From NCBI GenBank assembly GCA_016778825.1, contig JADHOU010000008.1, positions 1-15,639 of the forward strand: a stretch of 15,639 nucleotides of DNA. The letters are read 5' to 3'. A program made the translations under genes and the position numbers. The number at the start of each line of letters is the position of its first letter. Positions within the stretch are counted from its first letter, which is position 1. The stretch comes from Candidatus Puniceispirillum sp. (lineage in GTDB: Bacteria; Pseudomonadota; Alphaproteobacteria; Puniceispirillales; Puniceispirillaceae). This document shows, piece by piece, positions 9,101 through 14,577 of this stretch. The notes below the pieces were generated by a model, which worked only from the letters and a program-made list of their open reading frames with translations, did not search any database and was not told where the DNA came from.

Positions 9101-9572
9101 TAACCTTGCCGGTTCGGTGACGGCAAAACAGGTGCGTGTCTCGCAGCGCGGTAATCGATTTGCCTTTATTCAATTTACCGATCAAACCGGCGTTTTTGAA
9201 GTGACCTTCTTTTCAGATGTTCTTGCCGAGACAAATGACCTTCTTGACTCGGAAAAGCCATTGCTGATTTCAGCCAATTTGAAGGTGGAAGATAACGGGC
9301 CGCGCCTGCTGGCGGCGCGGGTTCAACTGCTTGATGATGCTATTGCCGCGTGGCATGGCGGCGTGGCTTTGTGGGTACAGGATGAAAAGCCGTTGAAATC
9401 ACTAAAAGAAGCCTTGAAATCAGACGGGCCTGGCAAGGCTGAGGTCAAGATCCAGCTAATCGTAAAAGGACAAGAAGTCTGTATCGGGCTTCCGGGTCGT
9501 TTCAAGCTAAGCGGCGATTTGCGGCAGGAATTGCGGCGCATGCCAGGAATTTTAAATGTTCGTGAATTATAA
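6114..9572 (+). CDS. dnaE: DNA polymerase III alpha subunit
   Basis: Replicative C-family DNA polymerase, the catalytic subunit of the Pol III core. At 1152 residues it matches the DnaE1 size (E. coli 1160). The order is an N-terminal PHP domain (about 5-270), then palm and fingers with GPGRGSGAGSLVAWV (361-375). The catalytic aspartates D403 and D405 lie in PDFDIDF, and the third, D559, in KFDFLGL. FQLESSGM (608-615) and ALYRPGPMENI (635-645) follow, then helix-hairpin-helix repeats and an OB fold around 995-1075. QVSLF at 920-924 fits the beta-clamp binding motif and sits where E. coli has QADMF. The PHP metal site is degenerate (R10, and T44 where a histidine is expected), as in E. coli, implying proofreading by a separate DnaQ. 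GTG (6114) and ATG (6117) are adjacent possible starts. No strong Shine-Dalgarno was seen. The gene follows lolD by 58 bp. Confidence 0.97.
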   Translation: MMPANFVHLRLHSSYSLAESTLRIRNLSGLIADDRQPAAAITDTNNMFGALEFAQTLIGAGIQPIMGTQLNLEDARGQGEIVLLAQTDLGYTNLSKLLSKTLLDADGVHDPSCSFDDLEAHAQGLILLSGGALAGFVGAPAGDGRPTLAVARADRLAAIFGDRFYIELQRHGLGIERTAEPHLLEIADRLNLPLVATNDCRFENAAMSQPHDALVCIGTGRKFSETNRPRFSPEHYFKNAAQMSELFHDIPEAISNTLVIAKRCSTMARQRDPILPPFESADGRNEEDELTAQAEAGLQSRLLRHVYDDSMDEAAREMIAKPYFDRLAFELNVIKEMGFPGYFLIVADFIQWAKAQNIPVGPGRGSGAGSLVAWVLLITDLDPLKWGLLFERFLNPERVSMPDFDIDFCQDRRDEVISYVQEKYGHDKVAQIITFGSLQARAALRDVGRVLEMPYSQVDRIAKLIPNNPAKPTTIAQAVISEKELCKQRREDEQVADLIDVSMKLEGLYRHASTHAAGLVIGDRPLAELVPLYRDPRSDMPVTQFNMKWVEKAGLVKFDFLGLKTLTVLQRAVEFIGNRGIELDLGAIPLDDKLTFDMLSNGDTVGVFQLESSGMRDVLRGLKPDRFEDIIAVVALYRPGPMENIKDYVARKHDPSQITYMHPDLEPVLAETYGIMIYQEQVQQAARVLADYTLGAADILRRAMGKKIKEEMDEQRQIFITGATKHGLSEQLASDVFEQIAAFAGYGFNKSHAAAYALVSYQTAYLKANYPVEFLAASMTLDAGHTEKLAVFRQECQQKNIGVLPPDINKSSSEFAVEKVAAPDGTPALAVRYALSAIKNVGAEAMSRLTEIRKADGVFTSLKDLLQRLPREVVNRRQMENLVRAGALDNIHGNRRELIENMDLILSYADAMRREAESNQVSLFGGDSDIIDDSIRLRKTNDWAGMDRLKEEFDALGLYLSAHPLDNYASQLGRLRVTSHAALNDLVKAGQAPQRVNLAGSVTAKQVRVSQRGNRFAFIQFTDQTGVFEVTFFSDVLAETNDLLDSEKPLLISANLKVEDNGPRLLAARVQLLDDAIAAWHGGVALWVQDEKPLKSLKEALKSDGPGKAEVKIQLIVKGQEVCIGLPGRFKLSGDLRQELRRMPGILNVREL

Positions 9573-9784
9573 TGGCATTTTGTTGGCGTTGGGGTTGGTT
9601 GCGAAATATCGTTATTTTTGGCGGGTAAGGCTTGATTTTTCGGCAGGTTGATAGTATCACCCAGCCTAATTCACACATGGGGGCGGCCCCCGCGCGGCAA
9701 ATTCTGCGTGATGGGCCATCCGGTGAGGGTATAAGCCTTTCATTTCCCTCATGGAGGTTCAACCGGAGAACAGGAGTAATTTTA
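9573..9784 (+). promoter_or_regulatory. Intergenic region and candidate structured leader of rpsB
   Basis: This 212-bp gap precedes the ribosomal protein S2 gene and should hold its promoter. Two weak plus-strand candidates were seen: TTGGGG, a 17-nt spacer and TTATTT (about 9589-9617), and TTGATT, a 17-nt spacer and TATCAC (about 9630-9660). Downstream lies a GC hairpin, GGGGG-CGG-CCCCC (9679-9691). Then comes a set of complementary segments next to the Shine-Dalgarno: GAGGG 9725-9729 with CCCTC 9746-9750, CCAT 9716-9719 with ATGG 9751-9754, and CCGGT 9720-9724 with ACCGG 9762-9766. Together these could form a pseudoknot. The frame of rpsB stays open back to 9632, but this stretch does not resemble S2. 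No clear dnaE terminator was found. Confidence 0.45.
9772..9776 (+). promoter_or_regulatory. Ribosome binding site fixing the rpsB start
   Basis: AGGAG lies 8 nt before the ATG at 9785. It selects that start over the open upstream extension, and the product then begins with the normal S2 N-terminus. Confidence 0.85.
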
Positions 9785-10588
9785 ATGGCTCTCCCTACAT
9801 TTACTATGCGCCAAATGCTTGAAGCAGGCGTTCATTTTGGTCACAGCACACGTCGTTGGAACCCGAAGATGGAAACATACATCTTTGGTGAGCGTAACAA
9901 GACGCATATCCTTGATCTTCAGCAAACCCAGCCAATGCTGCATGCGGCATTGAAAGCCTTGAGTGATGTCGCATCACGCGGTGGCCGGGTATTGTTTGTC
10001 GGAACAAAGCGTGCGGCGGCTGAAAAAATTGCTGAAACAGCCCAGAATTGTGGCCAGTATTTCGTCAATCATCGCTGGCTTGGCGGTATGTTGACCAACT
10101 GGACAACCGTATCACAATCAATTCGCCGTTTGCGTGAGCTTGAAAGCCGTTTTGAAAGCGGTGAAATCAACCAGCTGACAAAAAAAGAGGCGCTGCAAAT
10201 CACCCGTGAGCAGGAAAAGCTTGAGCGCACGCTTGGCGGGATTAAGGAAATGGGCGGCATTCCTGATATGCTGTTTATCCTCGACACAAATAAAGAAGCC
10301 ATCGCTGTTCAAGAAGCTAACCGTCTTGGCATTCCTGTTGTGGCGGTTGTTGATAGCAACGCCAACCCTGATGGAGTTGATTATCTGATTCCGGGCAATG
10401 ATGACGCGATGCGCGCCATTACGTTTTATTGTGAACTTGTTCAGGCTGCGGTTTTGGATGGTTTGCAAACCGAATTGATGAAAACCGGTGGTGATGCTGG
10501 TGAAGCCCTTGAGGCACCAGTCGAGCCTGCGCTTGAAGCGGCACCAGCCGAAGCTGCACCAGCTGACAATGCGCCTGCGAGCACCTAA
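9785..10588 (+). CDS. rpsB: 30S ribosomal protein S2
   Basis: Structural protein of the small ribosomal subunit, needed for S1 binding and translation initiation. From the ATG at 9785 the product is 267 residues and starts [20 protein letters not shown], followed by [18 protein letters not shown], the classic S2 N-terminal signature. The internal segments [22 protein letters not shown] and [21 protein letters not shown] are all conserved S2 features. A low-complexity Ala/Pro/Glu-rich tail occupies about the last 28 residues (from [10 protein letters not shown] onward), making the protein longer than E. coli S2 (241). Such tails are common in alphaproteobacteria. An AGGAG site precedes the start. 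The gene heads a seven-gene run ending in dxr. In E. coli, S2 represses the rpsB-tsf mRNA through its leader; the paired segments here make a similar control plausible but unproven. Confidence 0.97.
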   Translation: MALPTFTMRQMLEAGVHFGHSTRRWNPKMETYIFGERNKTHILDLQQTQPMLHAALKALSDVASRGGRVLFVGTKRAAAEKIAETAQNCGQYFVNHRWLGGMLTNWTTVSQSIRRLRELESRFESGEINQLTKKEALQITREQEKLERTLGGIKEMGGIPDMLFILDTNKEAIAVQEANRLGIPVVAVVDSNANPDGVDYLIPGNDDAMRAITFYCELVQAAVLDGLQTELMKTGGDAGEALEAPVEPALEAAPAEAAPADNAPAST

Positions 10589-10596
10589 ATCACAAT

Positions 10597-10629
10597 CCCG
10601 CCAGCTGGGCACGCGCCCTGTTGGCCGGG
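10597..10629 (+). terminator. Long hairpin between rpsB and tsf (attenuator or processing site)
   Basis: The segment starts 9 nt after the rpsB stop. It folds as CCCG+CCAGC, a T/T mismatch, GGGC, loop ACGC, GCCC, GTTGG+C and CGGG. Only one bulged C (10625 or 10626) and one G-T pair interrupt the stem. It is followed by just TTT (10630-10632), so it is not a textbook intrinsic terminator. It may act as partial attenuation, mRNA stabilisation or an RNase site setting the S2 to EF-Ts ratio. Confidence 0.5.
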
Positions 10630-10644
10630 TTTGAAACTTACGAC

Positions 10645-10674
10645 ATGGCGGTCAAACGCCATCAATTTTGTCTT
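10645..10674 (+). terminator. Short hairpin with T-rich tail before tsf
   Basis: ATGGCG (10645-10650), a 6-nt loop and CGCCAT (10657-10662) form a perfect 6-bp stem. It is followed by CAATTTTGTCTTT, a T-rich tail 7 nt before the tsf ribosome binding site. It could be a weak attenuator. The stem is short and the tail imperfect, so read-through into tsf would be expected. Confidence 0.35.
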
Positions 10675-10680
10675 TGATAT

Positions 10681-10685
10681 AAGGA
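10681..10685 (+). promoter_or_regulatory. Ribosome binding site fixing the tsf start
   Basis: AAGGA lies 8 nt before the ATG at 10694. It chooses that start over the alternative upstream opening at 10631 and over an overlapping out-of-frame ATG at 10689. Confidence 0.8.
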
Positions 10686-10693
10686 ACGATGAG

Positions 10694-11611
10694 ATGAGTG
10701 TGACTGCTGCTCTGGTTAAAGAACTGCGCGAGAAATCTGGTGCGGGCATGATGGATTGTAAAAAAGCCCTTGGTGAGACTGGTGGCGATATGGATGCGGC
10801 GATTGATTGGCTGCGGACAAAAGGACTTGCCGCTGCTGCCAAGAAGTCGGGTCGTGTTGCGGCTGAAGGCCTTGTTGGCATTTCGGTTGCTGGCACCAAA
10901 GGCGCGGTTGTTGAATTAAATGCCGAAACTGATTTTGTTGCGAGGAACAGTGAATTTCAGGGATTTGTATCAGCTCTTGCCGAATTGGCGCTGAGCGCGA
11001 CTGATATTGATCAATTGAAAACACTCGATTTTCCGGGAACCGGCCGTAATGTTGCCGATGAATTGACGCAGAAGATCGCCACCATTGGCGAAAATATGTC
11101 TTTGCGCCGGATGCAGCTTCTTGAAGTAAGCAATGGTGCGGTTGTACCTTACATGCATAATGCAACCGCGGATGGCCTTGGCCGTATTGGCGTTCTTGTT
11201 GCGTTGGAATCAACTGCTGATGAGGCGACTCTTATCGCCCTTGGCAAGCAGATTGCGATGCATATTGCGGCGACGTCACCAGCCAGCTTGTCAGTTGAAG
11301 ATCTTGACGCCGATTCTGTCGCGCGCGAACGCGATGTGTTGATCGAGCAGGCCAAAGCATCTGGCAAGCCACAAGAAATAGCTGAAAAGATGGTCGAAGG
11401 CCGGATGAAGAAATATTATCAAGAAGTCGTGCTTCTTGAGCAGACATCGGTGATCGATGGTGAAACCCGCATTGCTGACGTGATTGCAAAAGCTGGAAAA
11501 GATGCTGGTGCTGATGTTGCGCTAAAGGCATTTGTCCGATTTAATCTTGGTGAAGGTGTCGAGCGTGAGGAATCTGATTTTGCTGCCGAGGTTGCTGCGC
11601 AGCTCTCATAA
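10694..11611 (+). CDS. tsf: Elongation factor Ts
   Basis: Cytosolic guanine-nucleotide exchange factor that regenerates EF-Tu-GTP during translation elongation. The 305-residue product begins [20 protein letters not shown] and contains the conserved N-terminal UBA-like domain with [20 protein letters not shown]. The core contact motif TDFVARN follows, which inserts toward the EF-Tu nucleotide site. The segments MSLRRM and [18 protein letters not shown], then MHIAATSP, belong to the two core subdomains. The [11 protein letters not shown] segment begins the C-terminal part. The start at 10694 has AAGGA at good spacing. The sequence upstream in the same frame is not EF-Ts-like. The gene lies 105 bp after rpsB across two hairpins and 42 bp before pyrH, the usual order in proteobacteria. 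Confidence 0.97.
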   Translation: MSVTAALVKELREKSGAGMMDCKKALGETGGDMDAAIDWLRTKGLAAAAKKSGRVAAEGLVGISVAGTKGAVVELNAETDFVARNSEFQGFVSALAELALSATDIDQLKTLDFPGTGRNVADELTQKIATIGENMSLRRMQLLEVSNGAVVPYMHNATADGLGRIGVLVALESTADEATLIALGKQIAMHIAATSPASLSVEDLDADSVARERDVLIEQAKASGKPQEIAEKMVEGRMKKYYQEVVLLEQTSVIDGETRIADVIAKAGKDAGADVALKAFVRFNLGEGVEREESDFAAEVAAQLS

Positions 11612-11637
11612 GTCGGGTTCGGATATCAACCTACCAG

Positions 11638-11643
11638 AAGGAG
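11638..11643 (+). promoter_or_regulatory. Ribosome binding site fixing the pyrH GTG start
   Basis: AAGGAG lies 10 nt before a GTG at 11654. The first in-frame ATG is 48 nt further downstream (11702), next to the conserved LKISGESL segment, and has no comparable site. Confidence 0.7.
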
Positions 11644-11653
11644 TAATCTGCCA

Positions 11654-12388
11654 GTGTCAAAACCGTCCAAACCTGGATCGCCACATGTCTATAGCAGGGT
11701 GATGTTAAAAATTTCCGGTGAATCGCTTTTGGGAAAGCTTCCCTATGGCATTGATCCCGAAATGGTTGGAACCGTTGCACAGCAGGTCAAAGACGTTGTC
11801 GCCACAGGGGTCGAGGTGTGTCTCGTCATTGGTGGCGGCAATATTTTCCGCGGCATGTCAGGTGCCGCTGCCGGCATGGAGCGTGCCACCGGCGATTATA
11901 TGGGTATGCTGGCAACCGTGATGAATGCGCTTGCCATGCAAAACGCACTTGAACAGATTGATGTTCCGGTTCGCGTCCAATCCGCCCTGACGATTAGCGC
12001 CGTATGTGAGCCATATATTCGCCGCCGTGCTACCCGCCATCTTGAAAAAGGACGGGTTGTTATTTTTGCCGCTGGTACGGGCAATCCGTTTTTCACCACC
12101 GACACGGCAGCGGCATTGCGCGCATCCGAGATGAATTGTCAGGCCTTGTTGAAAGGCACCAGAGTAGATGGTGTTTATTCCGATGATCCGAAAAAAAATA
12201 AAGATGCCAAACGATTTGATCGGGTTAGCTATATGCAGGTGCTAACCGATGATTTGCGCGTGATGGACGCATCAGCCATTGCCTTGTCACGCGAAAATAA
12301 TATTCCCATTCTGGTATTTTCCATTGAAACGCCTGGTGAATTTGAGCGCGTTGTCAAACATCAAGGACGATTCACCATCGTGTCTTAA
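11654..12388 (+). CDS. pyrH: UMP kinase
   Basis: Bacterial-type UMP kinase of the amino-acid kinase fold, which phosphorylates UMP to UDP in pyrimidine nucleotide synthesis and is often allosterically controlled by GTP and UTP. The 244-residue product has [13 protein letters not shown] (15-27), the phosphate-binding IGGGNIFRG (59-67), [20 protein letters not shown] (79-98) for nucleotide/UMP contacts and [19 protein letters not shown] (139-157). The acceptor-side [14 protein letters not shown] (168-181) follows. All are diagnostic of PyrH rather than other kinases of the fold. Translation most likely starts at GTG 11654 because AAGGAG stands in front of it. The ATG at 11702 would remove 16 residues that include no core motif, so it cannot be excluded. 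Cotranscription with tsf and frr is likely from the close spacing. Confidence 0.97.
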   Translation: MSKPSKPGSPHVYSRVMLKISGESLLGKLPYGIDPEMVGTVAQQVKDVVATGVEVCLVIGGGNIFRGMSGAAAGMERATGDYMGMLATVMNALAMQNALEQIDVPVRVQSALTISAVCEPYIRRRATRHLEKGRVVIFAAGTGNPFFTTDTAAALRASEMNCQALLKGTRVDGVYSDDPKKNKDAKRFDRVSYMQVLTDDLRVMDASAIALSRENNIPILVFSIETPGEFERVVKHQGRFTIVS

Positions 12389-12444
12389 CCGAAATTATTG
12401 ATTAACGCGGGCAAGCCCACCCGATTAAGATAGAGGATATAACC

Positions 12445-13002
12445 ATGGCAGAACTTGATATTGATGATATTCAGCGCCGCATGGACGCAAGTCTGGCAAG
12501 CCTTCACACCGAATTTATGGGGCTTCGGGCTGGCCGTGCGTCAACCGGAATGCTTGAGCCAATCATGGTTGATGCCTATGGGTCAAAAATGCCAATGAAT
12601 CAGGTTGGTAATATTTCAGCGCCCGAGCCACGGCTTTTGACGGTTTCGGTTTGGGATGCTGGCATGGCATCTTCGGTTGAAAAAGCGATCCGCGAGTCTG
12701 ATCTAGGCCTCAACCCGTCAACCGAAGGCAGTCTTATCCGGGTGCCGATCCCTGACCTGTCAGAAGAGCGCCGCAAAGATATGGTGAAAGTCGCCGGTCG
12801 CTATGCCGAGGCGTGTCGTGTCGCCATTCGCAACATTCGCCGCGATGGGATTGAAACCGCGCGCAAAGCCGAAAAAGAAGGCCTGATTTCCGAGGATGAT
12901 CGCCATACGCAGGAAAATCAGGTTCAAAAATTAACCGATGAATTTGTCAAAAAAGTTGATGATGCACTTTCCCATAAGGAAAAAGAAATAACGCAAGTAT
13001 AA
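12445..13002 (+). CDS. frr: Ribosome recycling factor
   Basis: Acts with EF-G to split post-termination ribosomes so that subunits can be reused. The 185-residue protein has exactly the family length. Domain I begins with DIDDIQRRMDASLASL and the conserved LRAGRAS (27-33). Domain II covers about 31-104 with LEPIMVDAYGS and LNPSTEGSLIRVPIPDLSEE, an almost invariant stretch. Domain I resumes with RRKDMVKVAGRYAEACRVAI, then RNIRRDG, in which R132 aligns with the functionally important arginine of E. coli RRF. The C-terminus is charged and helical. AGAGGA lies upstream of the ATG at 12445. The gene is 56 bp after pyrH and 34 bp before uppS, in the standard pyrH-frr-uppS order. Confidence 0.98.
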   Translation: MAELDIDDIQRRMDASLASLHTEFMGLRAGRASTGMLEPIMVDAYGSKMPMNQVGNISAPEPRLLTVSVWDAGMASSVEKAIRESDLGLNPSTEGSLIRVPIPDLSEERRKDMVKVAGRYAEACRVAIRNIRRDGIETARKAEKEGLISEDDRHTQENQVQKLTDEFVKKVDDALSHKEKEITQV

Positions 13003-13023
13003 GTTGAGCGTTGTTTAATTTTT

Positions 13024-13033
13024 GAGGGGTGAG
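13024..13033 (+). promoter_or_regulatory. Ribosome binding site fixing the uppS start
   Basis: GAGGGGTGAG ends 3 nt before the ATG at 13037, with its AGGGG core 7 nt away. It selects the ATG over a TTG at 13022 that would overlap the site. Confidence 0.75.
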
Positions 13034-13036
13034 ACC

Positions 13037-13783
13037 ATGCCAAAAATCTTACATCATCTGGCAATCATCATGGATGGCAATCGCCGTTGGGCACATTCGC
13101 ATGGATTTGAGGTGCTAAAAGGCCATCATCAGGGCGCGGATACGCTTGAGGCCATTAGCCGCGCCGCCATTGACCAAAAAATTGAATGGTTGACAGTATT
13201 TGCTTTCTCATCGGAAAACTGGCAGCGTTCGGCCGCCGAGGTCAAAGGGCTTATATTTTTGATGAAACACTTTATCCTTACCCGATCAAAAGAGCTGATC
13301 GATAAAAATATCCGGATTCGTGTCATTGGGCGGCGCGACCGATTCTCGGATGATCTTCAAGTTGCTTTTGATGATGTTGAAAAATCTTCGGCAATGAATA
13401 CAGGGCTTAACCTGACCGTTGCGCTTGATTATGGTGGGCGCCAAGATCTGACGGCGGCGGCCGCACAAATTGCATATGAGGTCGAGTCTGGTTTGCTAAA
13501 AGCCCGTCAGGTGAATGATGATTTGCTGAAATCACGCCTTTCGACAAGAGTGTTGCCACCGGTTGACCTGTTGATCCGAACCGGGGGCGAGCAGCGCATT
13601 TCGAATTTTCTTTTGTGGGATTTGTCATACGCCGAATTGTATTTTAGCGATCAATATTGGCCGGAATTCACCGCGCAAGATTTGACGGTTGCCATTAGTG
13701 ATTATACCAAGCGTGAGCGGCGTTTTGGCGGAGATTTAAATAAAATTCATCAGCTTTACATGGTGAAAAGTGATCTAGCTTGA
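13037..13783 (+). CDS. uppS: Isoprenyl transferase, undecaprenyl diphosphate synthase
   Basis: Cytosolic, membrane-associated cis-prenyltransferase that extends farnesyl diphosphate with isopentenyl diphosphate to the C55 carrier used for peptidoglycan and polysaccharide synthesis. The 248-residue product shows the family's ordered motifs. HLAIIMDGNRRWA (7-19) has the catalytic aspartate D13. FAFSSENWQRS marks the second region and LTVALDYGGRQDL the third. RTGGEQRISNFLLWDLSYAE precedes LYFSDQYWPEF, which closes the active site. The length suits long-chain UppS; chain length cannot be read with certainty. The start is placed at ATG 13037 on the strength of the upstream GAGGGGTGAG. The stop codon overlaps the cdsA start. 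The dxr gene at the right edge feeds the same isoprenoid supply. Confidence 0.96.
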   Translation: MPKILHHLAIIMDGNRRWAHSHGFEVLKGHHQGADTLEAISRAAIDQKIEWLTVFAFSSENWQRSAAEVKGLIFLMKHFILTRSKELIDKNIRIRVIGRRDRFSDDLQVAFDDVEKSSAMNTGLNLTVALDYGGRQDLTAAAAQIAYEVESGLLKARQVNDDLLKSRLSTRVLPPVDLLIRTGGEQRISNFLLWDLSYAELYFSDQYWPEFTAQDLTVAISDYTKRERRFGGDLNKIHQLYMVKSDLA

Positions 13784-14565
13784 CCGATTTAGCCAAATCA
13801 TCAGGAACGCTGCGTCGGGTTTGTGGGGCGTTGTTACTGGTTCCTGTTGTTGCGCTGGTTTGGTTTGATCAGATGGCTGCTGGTGTTGTTATTGGCTGTC
13901 TTGGCTGTTTGATGGGGCTTGAGGTAAAACGCATTACCGGCCTGCCATTTTTTGCTGGTTTGATTGTTCTGACATTGATCACCGTTCAATCCTTTCCCCA
14001 TTGGATGCTTGGCCTTTCTTTGACCATGAATGTTGGTTTGACGCTGTTGGTTGCTGGCCTTATGGCGGCAATCATCGTTGGTATTTTTAGCAATCGTCTG
14101 GCGGGCTTGTTTGTCGGTTTGCTATGTCTTTGCCTTGCCAGTGGCGCTTTGTTGTTATCCCAGCCATCGGGTCATATTATGCTGGTCGCGCTTGCGGCCA
14201 TCATTGCTGCTTGTGACAGCGCTGCCTATTTCGTTGGCCGCCGCGTTGGTGGACCAAAATTATGGCCGCGTGTTAGTCCCAATAAAACCATTTCGGGCAG
14301 CATTGGCGGGCTTGTTTCGGCAATGGCCGTAACATCTTTGGTTGCATCAATATTTGGTATTGATGATTTGACACATGCTTTGATTATGGGGTTGTTGATT
14401 GGCGGACTCTCGCAGGCTGGCGATTTGATGGAATCGGCGGTAAAACGCCAGCTAGATGTCAAAGATAGTGGGGTTATCCTGCCCGGCCATGGCGGCATGC
14501 TTGACCGTTTTGATGGCTATGTTTTTGTTATTCCTGCAGTCTATCTTTATGTTTTTGGTTTTTAA
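13780..14565 (+). CDS. cdsA: Phosphatidate cytidylyltransferase (CDP-diglyceride synthase)
   Basis: Integral inner-membrane enzyme that forms CDP-diacylglycerol from phosphatidate and CTP, the branch point to phosphatidylethanolamine, phosphatidylglycerol and cardiolipin. The 261-residue protein is strongly hydrophobic, with about seven or eight membrane segments beginning at about residues 15-30. The family signature is complete near the C-terminus: SAVKRQLDVKDSGVILPGHG followed by GMLDRFDG. The upstream CDSAAYFVGRRVGG and SPNKTISGSIGG segments are also typical. The likely start is TTG at 13780, whose last two bases are also the first two of the uppS stop (TTGA, 4-bp overlap). An in-frame stop lies at 13771, so no longer start exists. 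No strong Shine-Dalgarno was seen, which fits translational coupling to uppS. The first in-frame ATG is about 30 codons later and would remove the first membrane segment. Confidence 0.94.
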   Translation: MTDLAKSSGTLRRVCGALLLVPVVALVWFDQMAAGVVIGCLGCLMGLEVKRITGLPFFAGLIVLTLITVQSFPHWMLGLSLTMNVGLTLLVAGLMAAIIVGIFSNRLAGLFVGLLCLCLASGALLLSQPSGHIMLVALAAIIAACDSAAYFVGRRVGGPKLWPRVSPNKTISGSIGGLVSAMAVTSLVASIFGIDDLTHALIMGLLIGGLSQAGDLMESAVKRQLDVKDSGVILPGHGGMLDRFDGYVFVIPAVYLYVFGF

Positions 14566-14577
14566 TTGGTTTTGAAT

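Noticed and set aside
9601..9617. AAATA/TATTT hairpin after dnaE, considered as its terminator
   Set aside because: All-A/T 5-bp stem is too weak; the following T-run alone does not make a convincing terminator.
9632..9784. In-frame N-terminal extension of rpsB by 51 codons
   Set aside because: It does not resemble S2, it would bury the strong AGGAG at 9772 and the candidate leader structure, and the ATG at 9785 gives the standard S2 N-terminus.
10118..10612. Minus-strand reading frame of 164 codons opposite rpsB
   Set aside because: Antisense shadow of a certain ribosomal protein gene, with no domain features of its own.
10716..11213. Minus-strand reading frame of 165 codons opposite tsf
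   Set aside because: Gln/His-rich low-complexity product typical of a reverse-complement shadow of an Ala/Leu-rich gene.
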